From Cellvibrionaceae bacterium (GTDB lineage Bacteria; Pseudomonadota; Gammaproteobacteria; Pseudomonadales; Cellvibrionaceae), in contig JAOXRT010000167.1 of NCBI GenBank assembly GCA_025800365.1, positions 58,683 through 122,682 on the forward strand: 64,000 nt of DNA, written 5' to 3'. Of the stretch, positions 1 to 10,128 are shown piece by piece. The position numbers and the translations under genes are program-made. The notes beneath the pieces are model-generated. The model worked only from the letters and a program-made list of their open reading frames with translations. It made no database searches and was not told the DNA's origin. Positions within the stretch are counted from its first letter, which is position 1, and the number at the start of each line of letters is the position of its first letter.

Positions 1-233
1 CAATTGCCTTAGATAATATTGGCGACAAGACTAAAGGATTGACCCCAGAAGAATTGGGGCAGGCCGTTGTGGCTCCACTATTGCAACAAGTCAAAACTGC
101 TGTCACGGCTGAAATTACCGAACTGGCCAAAGATAAAGCGGAAGAAAAGCTTAAAGAAAAACTACAAGAAAAGTTAAAAGACAAGATTGGTGGTGATACG
201 GTAGATAAGCTAAAGGGCTTGTTTGGTCGTTAA
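1..233 (+). CDS. C-terminal part of an unknown protein with an amphipathic Lys/Glu tail (truncated by window edge)
   Basis: The reading frame is open from the first bases of the window (first full codon at 3), so the gene starts to the left. The visible part ends in a highly charged stretch alternating Glu and Lys (residues EEKLKEKLQEKLKDK), which should form an amphipathic helix or coiled coil. The segment before it, with IGDKTKGLTPEELG, resembles the C-termini of AsmA-like membrane-anchored proteins, but this is a weak recollection and too little is visible to assign a family. An internal TTG at 39 is not a convincing start. Confidence 0.6.
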   Translation, partial: IALDNIGDKTKGLTPEELGQAVVAPLLQQVKTAVTAEITELAKDKAEEKLKEKLQEKLKDKIGGDTVDKLKGLFGR

Positions 234-315
234 TCCTACTGGCAGTGCCCTTGTGGCACTGCGTAGTCCTGTATTACACCGTCGCCATTGGCAGCATTCT
301 TTGCACTAACTTCAC

Positions 316-990
316 TCATAGCCCAATTTCAGTAGCCAAGTCGGCTAATTCTTCAGGGTTTAGCTTTCTACGATCACCAATTAACTTCGCTGGGTTCCCA
401 GCAACGATTGCATAGGCGGGCACGTCTTTGGTCACAACTGCAGCCATGCCAACAACCGCGTGATCCCCAATACTTACCCCGTCTACAATACCCACTTTGG
501 TGCCTAGCCATGCATCGTTGCCGATGGTGATGCCTTCGGAGCTAACCCCTTGTTGGTTGATAGGACGATCCAAAGCGATATTGTGGTTAAAGGCGTACAA
601 GCTGCAATAGGGCGCTAGACGAGCATTATCACCAATCTTAATACCATTTTTACCGCCATCTAAGGAGCAATGGTGGTTGATACTGACGTGTTTACCCAGT
701 TGAATTGGGCCGTGCAGAACGCTGTCAGCGGCAATAAAACTGCCTTCGTCAACTTGGATTAAACGCCCTGGCTCAGCAAACAGGCGGGCTTCTGGTGCCA
801 CAAAACAATTGTCTGCAAACTCAACCGTTTCGAGTTGCTCAAGCTGCTCTTGTAGGGCTTCTTGCCAAGGTTTAGCCCAGGCCAGTTGTTTAGTTTTTAA
901 GCGAAAATACAACCATGGCATATAACTTAATCTAAGTTTATGTTGAGGTATGTAATCTATCTCATTGTTATTATTCATATTTCTATTCAA
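316..990 (-). CDS. Acyltransferase of the left-handed beta-helix (hexapeptide repeat) family
   Basis: This 224-residue protein is predicted to transfer an acetyl or other acyl group from CoA to a sugar or small acceptor in the cytoplasm. Its central and C-terminal two thirds are hexapeptide repeats with the [LIV]-G-x4 rhythm ([38 protein letters not shown]). It closes with [14 protein letters not shown], the typical C-terminal signature of LacA/NodL/CatB-like acetyltransferases. The N-terminal 60 residues are helical and unassigned. A second ATG four codons in is an alternative start. The substrate cannot be deduced, and no sugar biosynthesis gene is adjacent. Confidence 0.85.
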   Translation of the reverse strand: MNRNMNNNNEIDYIPQHKLRLSYMPWLYFRLKTKQLAWAKPWQEALQEQLEQLETVEFADNCFVAPEARLFAEPGRLIQVDEGSFIAADSVLHGPIQLGKHVSINHHCSLDGGKNGIKIGDNARLAPYCSLYAFNHNIALDRPINQQGVSSEGITIGNDAWLGTKVGIVDGVSIGDHAVVGMAAVVTKDVPAYAIVAGNPAKLIGDRRKLNPEELADLATEIGL

Positions 991-1145
991 TGTGAATAAG
1001 CTTTATTCGGTGTTTAGAAGGCAAAATGCAGTTGATTAATAAAATCTATCAAGAATATTTGCTAAATTAAATATCCATATAGATCTCCGTGTGGATAATA
1101 ACAAACATAGCAACTGCAACACGAAATGTTTCTAGGAGATTAGCA

Positions 1146-1376
1146 ATGAGTTATACCGTTTTTGGCCGTCCAGGTTGTGGCTTTTGTGAGCAAGCCAAGC
1201 GTTTGTTAGAGCAAAAAGAGCTGCCATTTCGATATGTCGATATTCACGCTGAAGGCATTAGCCAAGCCGATTTAGAAAAGACCATCGGTAAGCCGGTTAA
1301 AACTGTGCCACAAATCTTCAATGGTCGTGAGTATATCGGTGGATATACCGAGCTAGCGGCGAGTTTCGATAGTTAA
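1146..1376 (+). CDS. grxC: Glutaredoxin (GrxC/GrxA-like, dithiol)
   Basis: This 76-residue glutathione-dependent thiol-disulfide oxidoreductase carries a CGFC redox motif at residues 11-14. The TVPQIF cis-proline motif and the GGYTEL glutathione-binding segment follow, all standard for dithiol glutaredoxins. The ATG at 1146 is chosen over the longer frame from 1089 because AGGAGA lies at 1134-1139, six bases upstream, and the protein then has the usual family length. Glutathione reductase is encoded 600 bases downstream, so the two enzymes of the glutathione cycle are neighbours. A strong terminator follows the stop. Confidence 0.93.
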   Translation: MSYTVFGRPGCGFCEQAKRLLEQKELPFRYVDIHAEGISQADLEKTIGKPVKTVPQIFNGREYIGGYTELAASFDS

Positions 1377-1411
1377 TCCTTTTTCTTCATACATCCCTGC
1401 CGAACCCTTTA

Positions 1412-1445
1412 CCCGAGCTAAGTTCAGCTTAACTCGGGTTTTTTT
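1412..1445 (+). terminator. Rho-independent terminator after glutaredoxin
   Basis: The inverted repeat CCCGAG (1412-1417) and CTCGGG (1433-1438), with an additional inner pairing around AAG/CTT, is followed directly by seven T residues. It lies 36 bases past the glutaredoxin stop. Confidence 0.88.
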
Positions 1446-1606
1446 ATGCTTTAACGTATTGTTTAATAAATAGACATTCTGGTCGATAAAGTAGTTATCG
1501 AACCATTAAACATGCGTGAAAGTACGCTAAACTGTTACAAATAGGTAGGCCGTTATTTGTTCAGAAGGCTGCAAGGCAGCAAACTTTAGAAGAAAATGGG
1601 TGCCAC

Positions 1607-1846
1607 ATGATCAATATTCCAAATATCTTTCGCCCTAACATTAGCCGCAAGGCGCTAAAGCGCAAACTTCCAGGGCAGAGTAATGTTACCCATACTCAGG
1701 CCACTGACTCTGTGGGTGAATATGGCAACATTGATCGTCGTCAGGGCGAACGCCGTAAAGAAGACAAAGAGAAAGTTTTGGACACGCGCCAGGAAAAACG
1801 TCGCAAGGGCGATGACGAGCACCCGCATATAGATATTAACGCTTAG
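1607..1846 (+). CDS. Small highly charged hypothetical protein (79 aa)
   Basis: I do not recognise this gene. It encodes a hydrophilic, basic protein with no signal peptide or membrane segment. The second half contains a duplicated Arg-rich pattern (DRRQGERRKEDKE, then DTRQEKRRKGDDE). Similar RR-x3-RR arrangements occur in short gammaproteobacterial proteins of unknown role. The ATG at 1607 has only a weak Shine-Dalgarno. It stands alone between the glutaredoxin terminator and the glutathione reductase gene. Confidence 0.6.
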   Translation: MINIPNIFRPNISRKALKRKLPGQSNVTHTQATDSVGEYGNIDRRQGERRKEDKEKVLDTRQEKRRKGDDEHPHIDINA

Positions 1847-1993
1847 CCATTAAGTGTTTGTGATAGATAAGTGAAGTAAAGTTCAGCAAAATAGCTAAAA
1901 TCTATCATTCGCATTGGATTAAAATAATTCCACAATTCCCCCACTTGACCTAAAGTTAGGTCATTCAGAATTTGATAAATAAAGGACAATCTT

Positions 1994-3358
1994 GTGAGCA
2001 GTGAAACCCAATTTGACTACGATTTTTTGGTGATTGGCGCTGGGTCTGGTGGCGTACGCGCTAGCCGAATGGCTTCTGGCTTGGGTGCAAAGGTAGCGGT
2101 GATTGAAGACAGTGCCTTAGGTGGAACCTGCGTAAATGTTGGCTGTGTACCTAAAAAGCTATTTGTTTACGGCTCCCATTTCAGCGAAGAGTTTGAAGCG
2201 GCCGAAGGTTTTGGTTGGAGCGTAGGAAATACTGAGTTTCATTGGCCAACTTTGCGAGATCGTAAAACCAGCGAGATTGAGCGCTTAAACGGTATCTACG
2301 GAAATATTTTAGGCGGTGCCGGTGTTGAAGTTATCAATGGACGCGGCGTTATCAGCGGCCCAAATAGCGTTATGGTTGGCCAGCAGCAGTACACGGCCAA
2401 ATACATTCTTGTTGCTGTAGGTGGCTGGCCTTTTGTACCGGAATTCCCAGGCAGTGAGCATGTTATTAGCTCTAACGAAGTTTTTTATCTAGAAGAGTTT
2501 CCAAAGCGGGCTTTGGTTGTCGGTGGCGGTTACATTGCTGTTGAGTTTGCGGGTATTTTTGCAGGACTAGGCGCCCAAACCCACCAAGCGTATCGCGGAC
2601 CTATGTTCCTGCGCGGCTTTGATGATGATCTACGTGAGTTTGTAGCAAACGAAATGCAACAGAAGGGCGTGAATCTTCATTTTAATAGCGATGTGACTGA
2701 AATTGTTAAAAATGCTGACGGTAGTCTTAAGGTTAGCTTTAATAACGGTGAACAGATCGAAGTCGATTGTGTTATGTACGCCACTGGCCGTAGAGCGAAA
2801 ACTCAAGGCTTAGGTTTAGAAAATACCAATGTAGAAATGCGTGCGAATGGATCAATTGTCGTTAACGAGAATTATCAAACCGCTGAACCAAGCATTTATG
2901 CACTGGGAGACGTGATTGGTGGTATTGAATTAACGCCAGTAGCGCTAGCCGAAGGTATGGCCTTAGCGCATAACTTATTTGGCGAAGGCGGTCGTAAGGT
3001 AGATTACGACAATATTCCAACGGCGGTATTTAGCCAGCCTAATATTGCTACGGTTGGTTTAACCGAAGCCCAAGCCAATGAAAAATATGCCAATGTAGAT
3101 GTTTATAAGTCTGAATTTAAGCATATGAAACACACCTTGAGTGGTTTGCCTGAGCGCACCTTGATGAAAATTATCGTTGATCGCGATACTGATAAAGTTC
3201 TAGGCTGTCATATGGTAGGTAGTGAAGCGGGCGAGATTATTCAAGGCTTGGCAGTCGCCATTCGTGCCGGTGCCACTAAGGCTATTTTTGATAGTACTAT
3301 TGGTATTCACCCAACAGCGGCAGAAGAGTTTGTGACGATGCGAGAGCCGCTTAGCTAA
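1994..3358 (+). CDS. gorA: Glutathione-disulfide reductase
   Basis: This 454-residue FAD enzyme uses NADPH to reduce oxidised glutathione in the cytoplasm. Visible landmarks are the FAD-binding GAGSGG (15-20), the redox-active CVNVGC disulfide (Cys46 and Cys51), the NADPH-binding [11 protein letters not shown], the second FAD motif YALGDV, and the C-terminal [10 protein letters not shown] containing the catalytic His-Glu pair. The GTG start has AAAGGA eight bases upstream. Its stop overlaps by eight bases the 3' end of the convergent AraC-type gene. The family is certain, and gorA rather than trypanothione reductase or another relative is the normal assignment in bacteria. Confidence 0.95.
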   Translation: MSSETQFDYDFLVIGAGSGGVRASRMASGLGAKVAVIEDSALGGTCVNVGCVPKKLFVYGSHFSEEFEAAEGFGWSVGNTEFHWPTLRDRKTSEIERLNGIYGNILGGAGVEVINGRGVISGPNSVMVGQQQYTAKYILVAVGGWPFVPEFPGSEHVISSNEVFYLEEFPKRALVVGGGYIAVEFAGIFAGLGAQTHQAYRGPMFLRGFDDDLREFVANEMQQKGVNLHFNSDVTEIVKNADGSLKVSFNNGEQIEVDCVMYATGRRAKTQGLGLENTNVEMRANGSIVVNENYQTAEPSIYALGDVIGGIELTPVALAEGMALAHNLFGEGGRKVDYDNIPTAVFSQPNIATVGLTEAQANEKYANVDVYKSEFKHMKHTLSGLPERTLMKIIVDRDTDKVLGCHMVGSEAGEIIQGLAVAIRAGATKAIFDSTIGIHPTAAEEFVTMREPLS

Positions 3359-4388
3359 GTATTTTTGTCTTTCGATACTGGACCGGCGACATGCCGGTCC
3401 AGCGTTTAAAAGCATGGGAAAAGTTTGCAGTTTCACTGTAATCCAATAGTTCTGCGATCTGCTCAACACTCAAGCCGGCTTGCAAATATTGTTTGGCCAG
3501 CTCCCGACGTACATCATTCAATAGTTGTTGAAAGCTAAAACCTTCTTCTTTTAATTTTCTTCGTAAACTTCTTTCCGATATATGAAGCTTTTCAGACAAG
3601 GTTTTTATGTCTGGGAATATACCTGGATCAGACAGCATTAGCTCTCTAATTTTATTAGCAAGTTCGCTGTTTTGACTAAAACTACGATGCAGTTGTTCAC
3701 ATTGTTTACGTAGATAGCTGGCCGCTTGTGGATCGCGCTGTGGTAGCAATTGTTCTAGTAGCTCTGGCTCAAAGAGCAGGGCATTATAATCTGCATTAAA
3801 TTCGATATCGCAGTTATAAAATTCTCTATAAGTGCTCTCGTGTTTTTTTTCACTATGCATCATCAAGATTTTTTGGGCCTGATGATTCTGAAGAGAGAAG
3901 CTATTAAAAGCCGTGACAGCCGCAGAAATATCTCGGTCTGCGTATAGCGGCAGGAGATCCTTAGGCAGAGGAGTCCGCGGGCTAAAAACGAGACCGGCAA
4001 GATTGCCAACCTTTTCAAGTGATATTTTAAAATGGGAGTAGGTGAGCTCGCTAAAATCGGCTACCAGCGACAGGGCTTCGGCGACTGTTGCTGCACTTAA
4101 AATGGCATAACCTAATACACCGTAGCTTTGCAGCTCAAATGCCTGGCCTAATGCTAGCCCCAAGCATTCTTCTTCACTGGCGCACAGTATATTGCGGTAG
4201 ATGGTGAATTCCTGGGCCAAGCTGAGCTCAGACTGATCGGATAGGATATCTGTCAGATCCAAGCCGGTATCCATTAAACAGCGTTCCGCAGAGATACCTT
4301 TGGCGTGCATTAGGCGTAAAACGGGCTGCAGGCCTTTTAAATGGTGTTTACTGGATTGCTCTAGGTGCATGTTCTGTTTATTCACCAT
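3351..4388 (-). CDS. AraC-family transcriptional regulator (arabinose-binding-domain, OruR/ArgR-like type)
   Basis: This is a 345-residue regulator. Residues about 25-210 match the N-terminal ligand domain of the OruR/MmsR group (PF12625 type), and residues about 240-340 form the AraC double helix-turn-helix. Landmarks of the second part are [16 protein letters not shown], then [29 protein letters not shown]. It is transcribed divergently from the monooxygenase gene that begins about 210 bases away, the usual arrangement for an activator and its target. It ends convergently against glutathione reductase. The ATG at 4388 or one six codons in could be the start. Confidence 0.9.
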   Translation of the reverse strand: MVNKQNMHLEQSSKHHLKGLQPVLRLMHAKGISAERCLMDTGLDLTDILSDQSELSLAQEFTIYRNILCASEEECLGLALGQAFELQSYGVLGYAILSAATVAEALSLVADFSELTYSHFKISLEKVGNLAGLVFSPRTPLPKDLLPLYADRDISAAVTAFNSFSLQNHQAQKILMMHSEKKHESTYREFYNCDIEFNADYNALLFEPELLEQLLPQRDPQAASYLRKQCEQLHRSFSQNSELANKIRELMLSDPGIFPDIKTLSEKLHISERSLRRKLKEEGFSFQQLLNDVRRELAKQYLQAGLSVEQIAELLDYSETANFSHAFKRWTGMSPVQYRKTKILS

Positions 4389-4598
4389 TTAGGGTTCTGT
4401 TTACTGCTGTTTGTCTTGTTAAGGCCTGTTAACAGGCTATTTCATGAAAATCTCGAAACACTGATGCTATGCAATCTAATAAATCTTCGCAATGGCCGAA
4501 ATTCACAATTTTATGACCTGCTGTCACATGCCAGTACTGCCCTAAGCTGGTTAAACTACCCCAAGAGCCCATCAATCAAAATAATAGAGAATAAGACA

Positions 4599-6053
4599 AT
4601 GCGTTCCCCTGAAATTATTATTGTCGGTGCCGGCATGACAGGCATCCTGCTGACGATCAAGCTGCGAGAAGCGGGCATCAACAAGATTACGGTCTTAGAG
4701 AAGGCGGAAAAAGTAGGTGGGACCTGGCGTGAAAATCGCTATCCAGGTGTCGCCTGCGATGTGCCAGCCCATATGTATACCTATTCTTTCGAGCACAACC
4801 CCGAGTGGAGTGATTTTTTCGCGAAGGGGGCCGAGATACAGCAGTATTTTGAACATGTAGCTGATAAATATAAGGTTCATGAACATATTAAGTTTCAGCA
4901 AGAGGTTAGCCAAGCCGAGCGTATAAACGGTCGCTGGCAGGTAAACTGTAAAAGTGGCGAGCGCTATGAAGCTGACTTCCTTATTCACGCAACAGGAATC
5001 CTCCATCATATCTCCTTGCCGGATATAGCCGGTATCGATAGCTTTAAAGGAGAGATGTTTCATACGGCTCGCTGGAATCAAGATATTGATTTCAAGGGCA
5101 AGCGCGTTGGCGTTATCGGTACGGGTTCTACAGCGGCTCAGTTTATCCCGGAATTAGTCAATGCGGGGGCGGAAGTTTCGATCTTTCAGAGAACCCCACA
5201 GTGGCTGCTAAGTTTAGGCTCAAAGCAATACAGTGAAGCTGATAAAGCCAAAATGCGCCGCAATCCAAAAATCATCCAGCGTATACGTAAACAAGCAGAA
5301 CTTGGATTAGAGCATATATTTACTAAGGCGGTAACTGGGCAGAAGCTTCAAGGCGCCTTATTAAGCTGGGCTTGTAAACGTTATTTGCGCAAGAGTATTA
5401 AAGACCCGGTGTTACGCGAAAAACTAACGCCCAATTATAAGGTGGGCTGTAAGCGCGTTATTATTAACAACACCTTTTACGATGCCATTCAGAAACCAAA
5501 CGCCAACTTGATTTGTGAAGGTATAGATTGCATCAATGAATGTGGTATAAAAACCAGAGATGGTCAGCAGCACGACTTTGATGTCATTGTCTTATCGACT
5601 GGCTTTAAGCCATTTAACTTTATGCGTCCAATGGAGCTGCTAGGCCAAGATGGCCTTCATATCGATAGTGCTTGGAAGGACAAAATTAACTGCTATCGTT
5701 CTTTATTAGTGCCAAAGTTTCCCAATATGTTTTTAATGCTTGGTCCATACACACCGATTGGAAATTTTTCAGTTATCGCGATGAGCGAAGTACAAACCAA
5801 CTATATTCTCAAGCTAATCAAAGACTGGCAAAAAGAAAAGTTTGACGAGTTTGATGTAAAAGACTCGGCGGTTGATACGTTTAATCAGCGTATGAAAGCG
5901 GGTATGAAGAAAACCACTTGGGTAGGTGGTTGCCAGAGTTGGTACCAAGATGCCGATGGTGATCCGATACTTTGGCCATTTACCTGGAAGCAGTGGTGCC
6001 AGGAAATGGATCAAATTGATTATCAAGACTTAAGCCTTAGCAAGGGAGCTTAG
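4599..6053 (+). CDS. Flavin-containing Baeyer-Villiger-type monooxygenase
   Basis: This 484-residue FAD/NADPH monooxygenase is predicted to insert oxygen next to a ketone carbonyl. It has the FAD Rossmann motif GAGMTG (10-15), GGTWRENRYPG, the Baeyer-Villiger fingerprint FxGxxxHxxxW (FKGEMFHTARW), and a second nucleotide site GTGSTA. The frame is open about 230 bases further upstream, but ATG 4599 places the first beta strand and dinucleotide motif at the normal distance from the N-terminus. The AraC regulator lies divergently upstream. Known relatives act on cyclic or steroid-like ketones, and the actual substrate here is unknown. Confidence 0.88.
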   Translation: MRSPEIIIVGAGMTGILLTIKLREAGINKITVLEKAEKVGGTWRENRYPGVACDVPAHMYTYSFEHNPEWSDFFAKGAEIQQYFEHVADKYKVHEHIKFQQEVSQAERINGRWQVNCKSGERYEADFLIHATGILHHISLPDIAGIDSFKGEMFHTARWNQDIDFKGKRVGVIGTGSTAAQFIPELVNAGAEVSIFQRTPQWLLSLGSKQYSEADKAKMRRNPKIIQRIRKQAELGLEHIFTKAVTGQKLQGALLSWACKRYLRKSIKDPVLREKLTPNYKVGCKRVIINNTFYDAIQKPNANLICEGIDCINECGIKTRDGQQHDFDVIVLSTGFKPFNFMRPMELLGQDGLHIDSAWKDKINCYRSLLVPKFPNMFLMLGPYTPIGNFSVIAMSEVQTNYILKLIKDWQKEKFDEFDVKDSAVDTFNQRMKAGMKKTTWVGGCQSWYQDADGDPILWPFTWKQWCQEMDQIDYQDLSLSKGA

Positions 6054-6163
6054 TCAAAACTCACTGGCAATCTTTAGTTAAGCAAACCCTAATGTAAATC
6101 AAGGTTTTTATCTGTGCTGCTGCTAGGATAGCCCCTAAGACATTATTTACTTAGGGAGTTTAC

Positions 6164-6601
6164 ATGGCCGCATTACCACATAGCTATATTAGTAAAAGCC
6201 AGACCCAGTCTGAAGGCACAGTAAAGGTCTCGGTTACGGGATTGTCTGAGCAGGATATTGCCGCGCCGAGTAATTTTGGCGGTCCAGGGGACATCTGGTC
6301 ACCAGAAGACTTACAAAGTGCAGCGATCAGCAGCTGCTTTTGCTTGTCGTTTCGAGCAATTGCTCGAGCCGCTCATTTGTCTTGGCACTCCATAGATTCC
6401 GAGGTAGAGCTGGTATTAGCTAAAGCCGGTAAAAACGTTGTATTTACAGAGATCCATAACAAGGTACATCTAGTTGTCGACGATATAAATGACCGCGAGA
6501 AGGCCGAAAAATGTTTGCATAAGGCAGAAAGTAGCTGTTTTATTAGCGCGTCAATGACGTCTGAGAGCTTTCTAAAAATCGACGTATCACAGCGCGGTTA
6601 A
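6164..6601 (+). CDS. OsmC/Ohr family protein
   Basis: This 145-residue protein belongs to the OsmC-like fold (PF02566), which reduces organic hydroperoxides through two cysteines. The N-terminal GGPGDIWSPEDLQSAAISSCF segment carries the first reactive-Cys position, and AEKCLHKAESSCFIS the second. The central region VELVLAKAGKNVVFTEIHNKVHL is the family beta sheet. It is more similar to generic OsmC proteins than to Ohr. It follows the monooxygenase by 110 bases but probably has its own promoter. A contribution to peroxide defence is inferred from the family. Confidence 0.85.
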   Translation: MAALPHSYISKSQTQSEGTVKVSVTGLSEQDIAAPSNFGGPGDIWSPEDLQSAAISSCFCLSFRAIARAAHLSWHSIDSEVELVLAKAGKNVVFTEIHNKVHLVVDDINDREKAEKCLHKAESSCFISASMTSESFLKIDVSQRG

Positions 6602-6618
6602 GGGCTGTCGAGTTAAGC

Positions 6619-9600
6619 TCAGTCATTGCTAGGCTCATAGCTATCCAATTCAGGCAGCGATTCAGTATTGAAGTGATAGCTGGGTAGCTTTATTTCGATA
6701 CAGGCGCCGTCTTCGTTCGCTATGGAGATTTCACCGCGCATTTGTAAAGTGATGGTGTTATAGACGATGTGCAGGCCTAAGCCAGTATCCTGGGCTTGTT
6801 TGGCGACAAAGGGATCAAATATATTGCCAATGAGTTGGTCATCAATACCCTTGCCATTGTCCCGAATACGAAGCTTTACCCAATGAGAAATTCGACTGTT
6901 TTCATGGGCGCAGGGCAGCTGACTGACTCGAATCTCAATAAAACGGGGACCACTCATTGATGGCGTTTTCTCAAAGCCATGGCGTAGCGCATTTTCAATG
7001 AGCTCGTTTAGGCAGTGCCGAAGACTTCCTTGCAGAGAATTAAGGAATACATGTTGCTCCCCTGTAATAAAGGCTTCTACCTTTGCCTGCTTGAGCTTGT
7101 CTTTAAGCGGAATCAAGAGTTCCTCTAACATCGGCATTACCATAAAACGCTGGGGGCGAGGGTTGTCTTGATCGGCGTTGACCAATTTAAAGTTAGAGAT
7201 TAAATTGATCATTTTCTCTACATTACTTTCAACTAGCTCGCATGATTTTTCTAAGTGTTTGAGTTTTCGACTAATCACATCATGACTAATAGGCATAGAA
7301 GCGCGTTCTTCGATGGCGAATTTGGCTTGCTCTTTTACCAGCGAGAAACCTGTTTTAACGACACCCATAGGGGTGTTTAATTCATGCGCCATTCCGCTGA
7401 CTAAACGCCCTAGTGCCGCATTTTTTTGGCTAGCTACTAATTGATCCTGGGTTTCGCGAAGTTCCTGTAGCGAAGTTTCCAATTCCTGAGTACGTTGTTT
7501 TACTAGTAGACTTAGCTGCTGGCGCTTGGCATTGATTTGCTTTAGGCGCAGCTGAAAAGCTAGCCAGATAAGTGCAATAAGCGAGAGAGATACAAGTATT
7601 TTAAAAACTAATGTTTCATACCAAGCTGGCAGGATGCTGATGTTGATAGTAAGTTGCTTGTCGCTCCAAGCGCCACTGCGATTACTGGCGCGAAGCTGTA
7701 AGCTGTAGTCGCCTGCTGCAAGGTTTGTGTAGGTAGCCTTGCGATCCTTACTGCTGACTTCTACCCAATCATCGTCGTATCCTTCCAGCTTCTGCTTGTA
7801 CTTTAATTCAGCTGGGGATGTATAGTCTAAGGCTGCATAGCCTATACTGAAGCTTGAATATCCTGCTGGAATAGTTAAGTTTCTTGCATCCCCATGTAAA
7901 ATATTACCGTCAAGCTTTATTTCGGTAGTGATGATACTGGGCTTGAAGTTCCATGGGCGATAGTAGTCCGGCCGTACAACAGTAACACCGAAACCACCGC
8001 CAAAAAGTAGTGTTCCATCTGAACTTTGAATGGCGCTGCTTAGGAACTGGCTACGGTTGTAAACACCGTCTGCTTGGCTGAGTGCAATGACTTTCTTTTG
8101 GCTGGCATCGTAAAAGGCGGTTGCTCCCCAGTAGTCACCATTATTCATTCGAAATAACGTTTCTATCGGGGACTTGTGGCGGGCTAATAGATCAAGCTCT
8201 AAAGCTCCATCTTGATTAGTTTGTACACTTTCGGCTTTTAGTATCGCATTGCTGCTAACCAATACCAGCTCGCCGTCCGGGTAAATATTCAGGCCTTGAA
8301 TCCTAAAATTATTATCGACACCTTTGGGTATACTCAAAGGCACTTGTTCTAGCTGTGTGCGGCCTTCTCTAAGAACCGCAATCTCATTGAAGCTGGCCAC
8401 CCAGACACTGCCATCCGGCCCAGAGGTCATAACATTGCCAACTTTTGATGATTGATTTTTTGGAAATTCAATATCAATAAATTTTTGATTGTTTACATCA
8501 AACTTAATGTAGCTTGAACCAGTACCTAAAATTAAGTCTCCATTGCCATCTTCAATAATGTGGGAAATAGTGTTGACGGCGCTGCTCTCGCCAAGCGAAA
8601 ACTGTTCGAATACTTCACTACGCTTATCGAAACGGAATAAACCATTACCTGCGCTTCCGATCCAAATATCACCATTGCTATGTTCCATAATTCGAGTGAT
8701 AAAATTGCTTTGCAAGGCACCTTTAACATGGCTATTGGCGCGATAGCTATGGCTGCGCCCAGTGTTAGGATCGAAAACATCAATGCCATTGCCAGAACTG
8801 CCAAACCAAATGCTGCCATCCTGAAGCTGAGCAATACTATAGACATCCTTAAAGCTGAGTTTGCTAGCGTCCTGGGAGGAAGGAAATAGAGTACGACTGA
8901 ATTGATTATTGGGGTCCACGCGATTAGCACCGAAATCTGTAATGGCAATCCAGATTTGGCCCGCCTGATCTAACAATAAACCTCTTGAGTAATTGGCACT
9001 GGGTGAGGCGGGGTTGTAGGGATCATGTCGATAAATTTGAATTCTCTTTAAACTATCGATGTCATAAACCGATATTCCTTGTTCTAATGAGGTCGTCCAA
9101 ATGTGCTGTCCGTTAACTTGCAGGATATCGTTTATTCTTTGATCGGACTCCAGGCGCTGCAATTCGCCCCGTGAGCTCAATGTATAGAGGCCGTCATCAT
9201 AGGTTCCTATCCATAGTCGGCCCTGGCTGTCTTCAACGATCTTGCGAACAATTTTATTGGCCAAAAGATTACTATCCGAACCACTTACTCGGCGATAGCT
9301 GTTTTCGCTAGGGTCGTATTGATGAATGCCGTCCCAGCTGCCTACAAGTAGCTCTCCTTTTTTATTGATTAGTATTTCTCTGGTTCTATTGGCGAGCTTT
9401 GATTGTGCTTGTTGTGTTGGGTGTTGATGGTGGCTAAAAACTTCGTTTTCTATATCAAGGTAGTTAAGGCCATTATCTGTTGCTAGCCATAAACCACGAT
9501 TGTCGTCTGGCAGTATTTTGGCGACTCGATTCGCGCTTATACTCTGTGAGCTCGCTGGGTCATTCTTGTATTGTTTATAGCGCTTTAGAAGAGGGTCTAA

Positions 9601-10005
9601 TTTGAGCAATCCCTCTTGATAGCTGGAAACCCAAATAGTACCTGCTCCATCTATCGCTATATCAGTAACCCAGGCCTTTGGTAGAGCAGTGTCTTCGCTA
9701 TTAATAAAGTCAGCCGCCTGATAATTATAACCATCGTAGTAATACAGGCCGGTTTCGGTACCCACCCAGATCAAGCCCCGCTGATCTTGCGCAAAGGTCG
9801 TAATGCGGGCGTTGCCATCACGATTATTGATTGTTTTATGAAATTCCGGTGAGGCCAAATCGAAGATGCCGGCTTGAGTCATGCTGGCGAATAGAAATAT
9901 CAGTATCTTAGCAATACAGTGGATTAGGCAATATCTCTGTCTCTCTGAGCTGTACTGCCTTGGTTTATGGCCGCCATTTACCGCTATAGAGGCGCAATGT
10001 TGCAC
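6619..10005 (-). CDS. Giant periplasmic-sensing histidine kinase (Reg_prop beta-propeller, Y_Y_Y, HisKA, HATPase_c)
   Basis: This 1128-residue membrane sensor kinase begins with a signal-like hydrophobic segment (about residues 27-45). Two seven-bladed propellers follow, built from Reg_prop repeats (recurring GLIWVGTETGLYYYDG-like units with WIGTYDDGLY, WIGSAGNGLF, IWFGSSGNGIDVFD). Then come a Y_Y_Y domain near 715-780 (SPAELKYKQKLEGYDDDW) and one transmembrane helix (about 790-812). The coiled coil leads to a HisKA box GRLVSGMAHELNTPMG and a HATPase with RDNGKGIDDQ and GLGLHIV. Unlike the Bacteroidetes hybrid regulators it has no receiver or HTH, so its response regulator must be elsewhere. 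The start is a GTG. The ligand is unknown, and relatives sense polysaccharide fragments. Confidence 0.9.
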   Translation of the reverse strand: MQHCASIAVNGGHKPRQYSSERQRYCLIHCIAKILIFLFASMTQAGIFDLASPEFHKTINNRDGNARITTFAQDQRGLIWVGTETGLYYYDGYNYQAADFINSEDTALPKAWVTDIAIDGAGTIWVSSYQEGLLKLDPLLKRYKQYKNDPASSQSISANRVAKILPDDNRGLWLATDNGLNYLDIENEVFSHHQHPTQQAQSKLANRTREILINKKGELLVGSWDGIHQYDPSENSYRRVSGSDSNLLANKIVRKIVEDSQGRLWIGTYDDGLYTLSSRGELQRLESDQRINDILQVNGQHIWTTSLEQGISVYDIDSLKRIQIYRHDPYNPASPSANYSRGLLLDQAGQIWIAITDFGANRVDPNNQFSRTLFPSSQDASKLSFKDVYSIAQLQDGSIWFGSSGNGIDVFDPNTGRSHSYRANSHVKGALQSNFITRIMEHSNGDIWIGSAGNGLFRFDKRSEVFEQFSLGESSAVNTISHIIEDGNGDLILGTGSSYIKFDVNNQKFIDIEFPKNQSSKVGNVMTSGPDGSVWVASFNEIAVLREGRTQLEQVPLSIPKGVDNNFRIQGLNIYPDGELVLVSSNAILKAESVQTNQDGALELDLLARHKSPIETLFRMNNGDYWGATAFYDASQKKVIALSQADGVYNRSQFLSSAIQSSDGTLLFGGGFGVTVVRPDYYRPWNFKPSIITTEIKLDGNILHGDARNLTIPAGYSSFSIGYAALDYTSPAELKYKQKLEGYDDDWVEVSSKDRKATYTNLAAGDYSLQLRASNRSGAWSDKQLTINISILPAWYETLVFKILVSLSLIALIWLAFQLRLKQINAKRQQLSLLVKQRTQELETSLQELRETQDQLVASQKNAALGRLVSGMAHELNTPMGVVKTGFSLVKEQAKFAIEERASMPISHDVISRKLKHLEKSCELVESNVEKMINLISNFKLVNADQDNPRPQRFMVMPMLEELLIPLKDKLKQAKVEAFITGEQHVFLNSLQGSLRHCLNELIENALRHGFEKTPSMSGPRFIEIRVSQLPCAHENSRISHWVKLRIRDNGKGIDDQLIGNIFDPFVAKQAQDTGLGLHIVYNTITLQMRGEISIANEDGACIEIKLPSYHFNTESLPELDSYEPSND

Positions 10006-10128
10006 AGGGTGAACCTATGAGAATAAGCGAATACTTTAAGCGTAGATCAAATATGGAGGCTTTGGGCACTTGTTGTGGCTAATCAGCTGTTGAATAGGCG
10101 CCTTAATGGTCGTATGGGAGGGTGTCTA

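Noticed and set aside
4365..4598. N-terminal extension of the monooxygenase frame
   Set aside because: The extension reads through the AraC-divergent promoter region and would put 78 non-family residues before the FAD motif; ATG 4599 fits the family.
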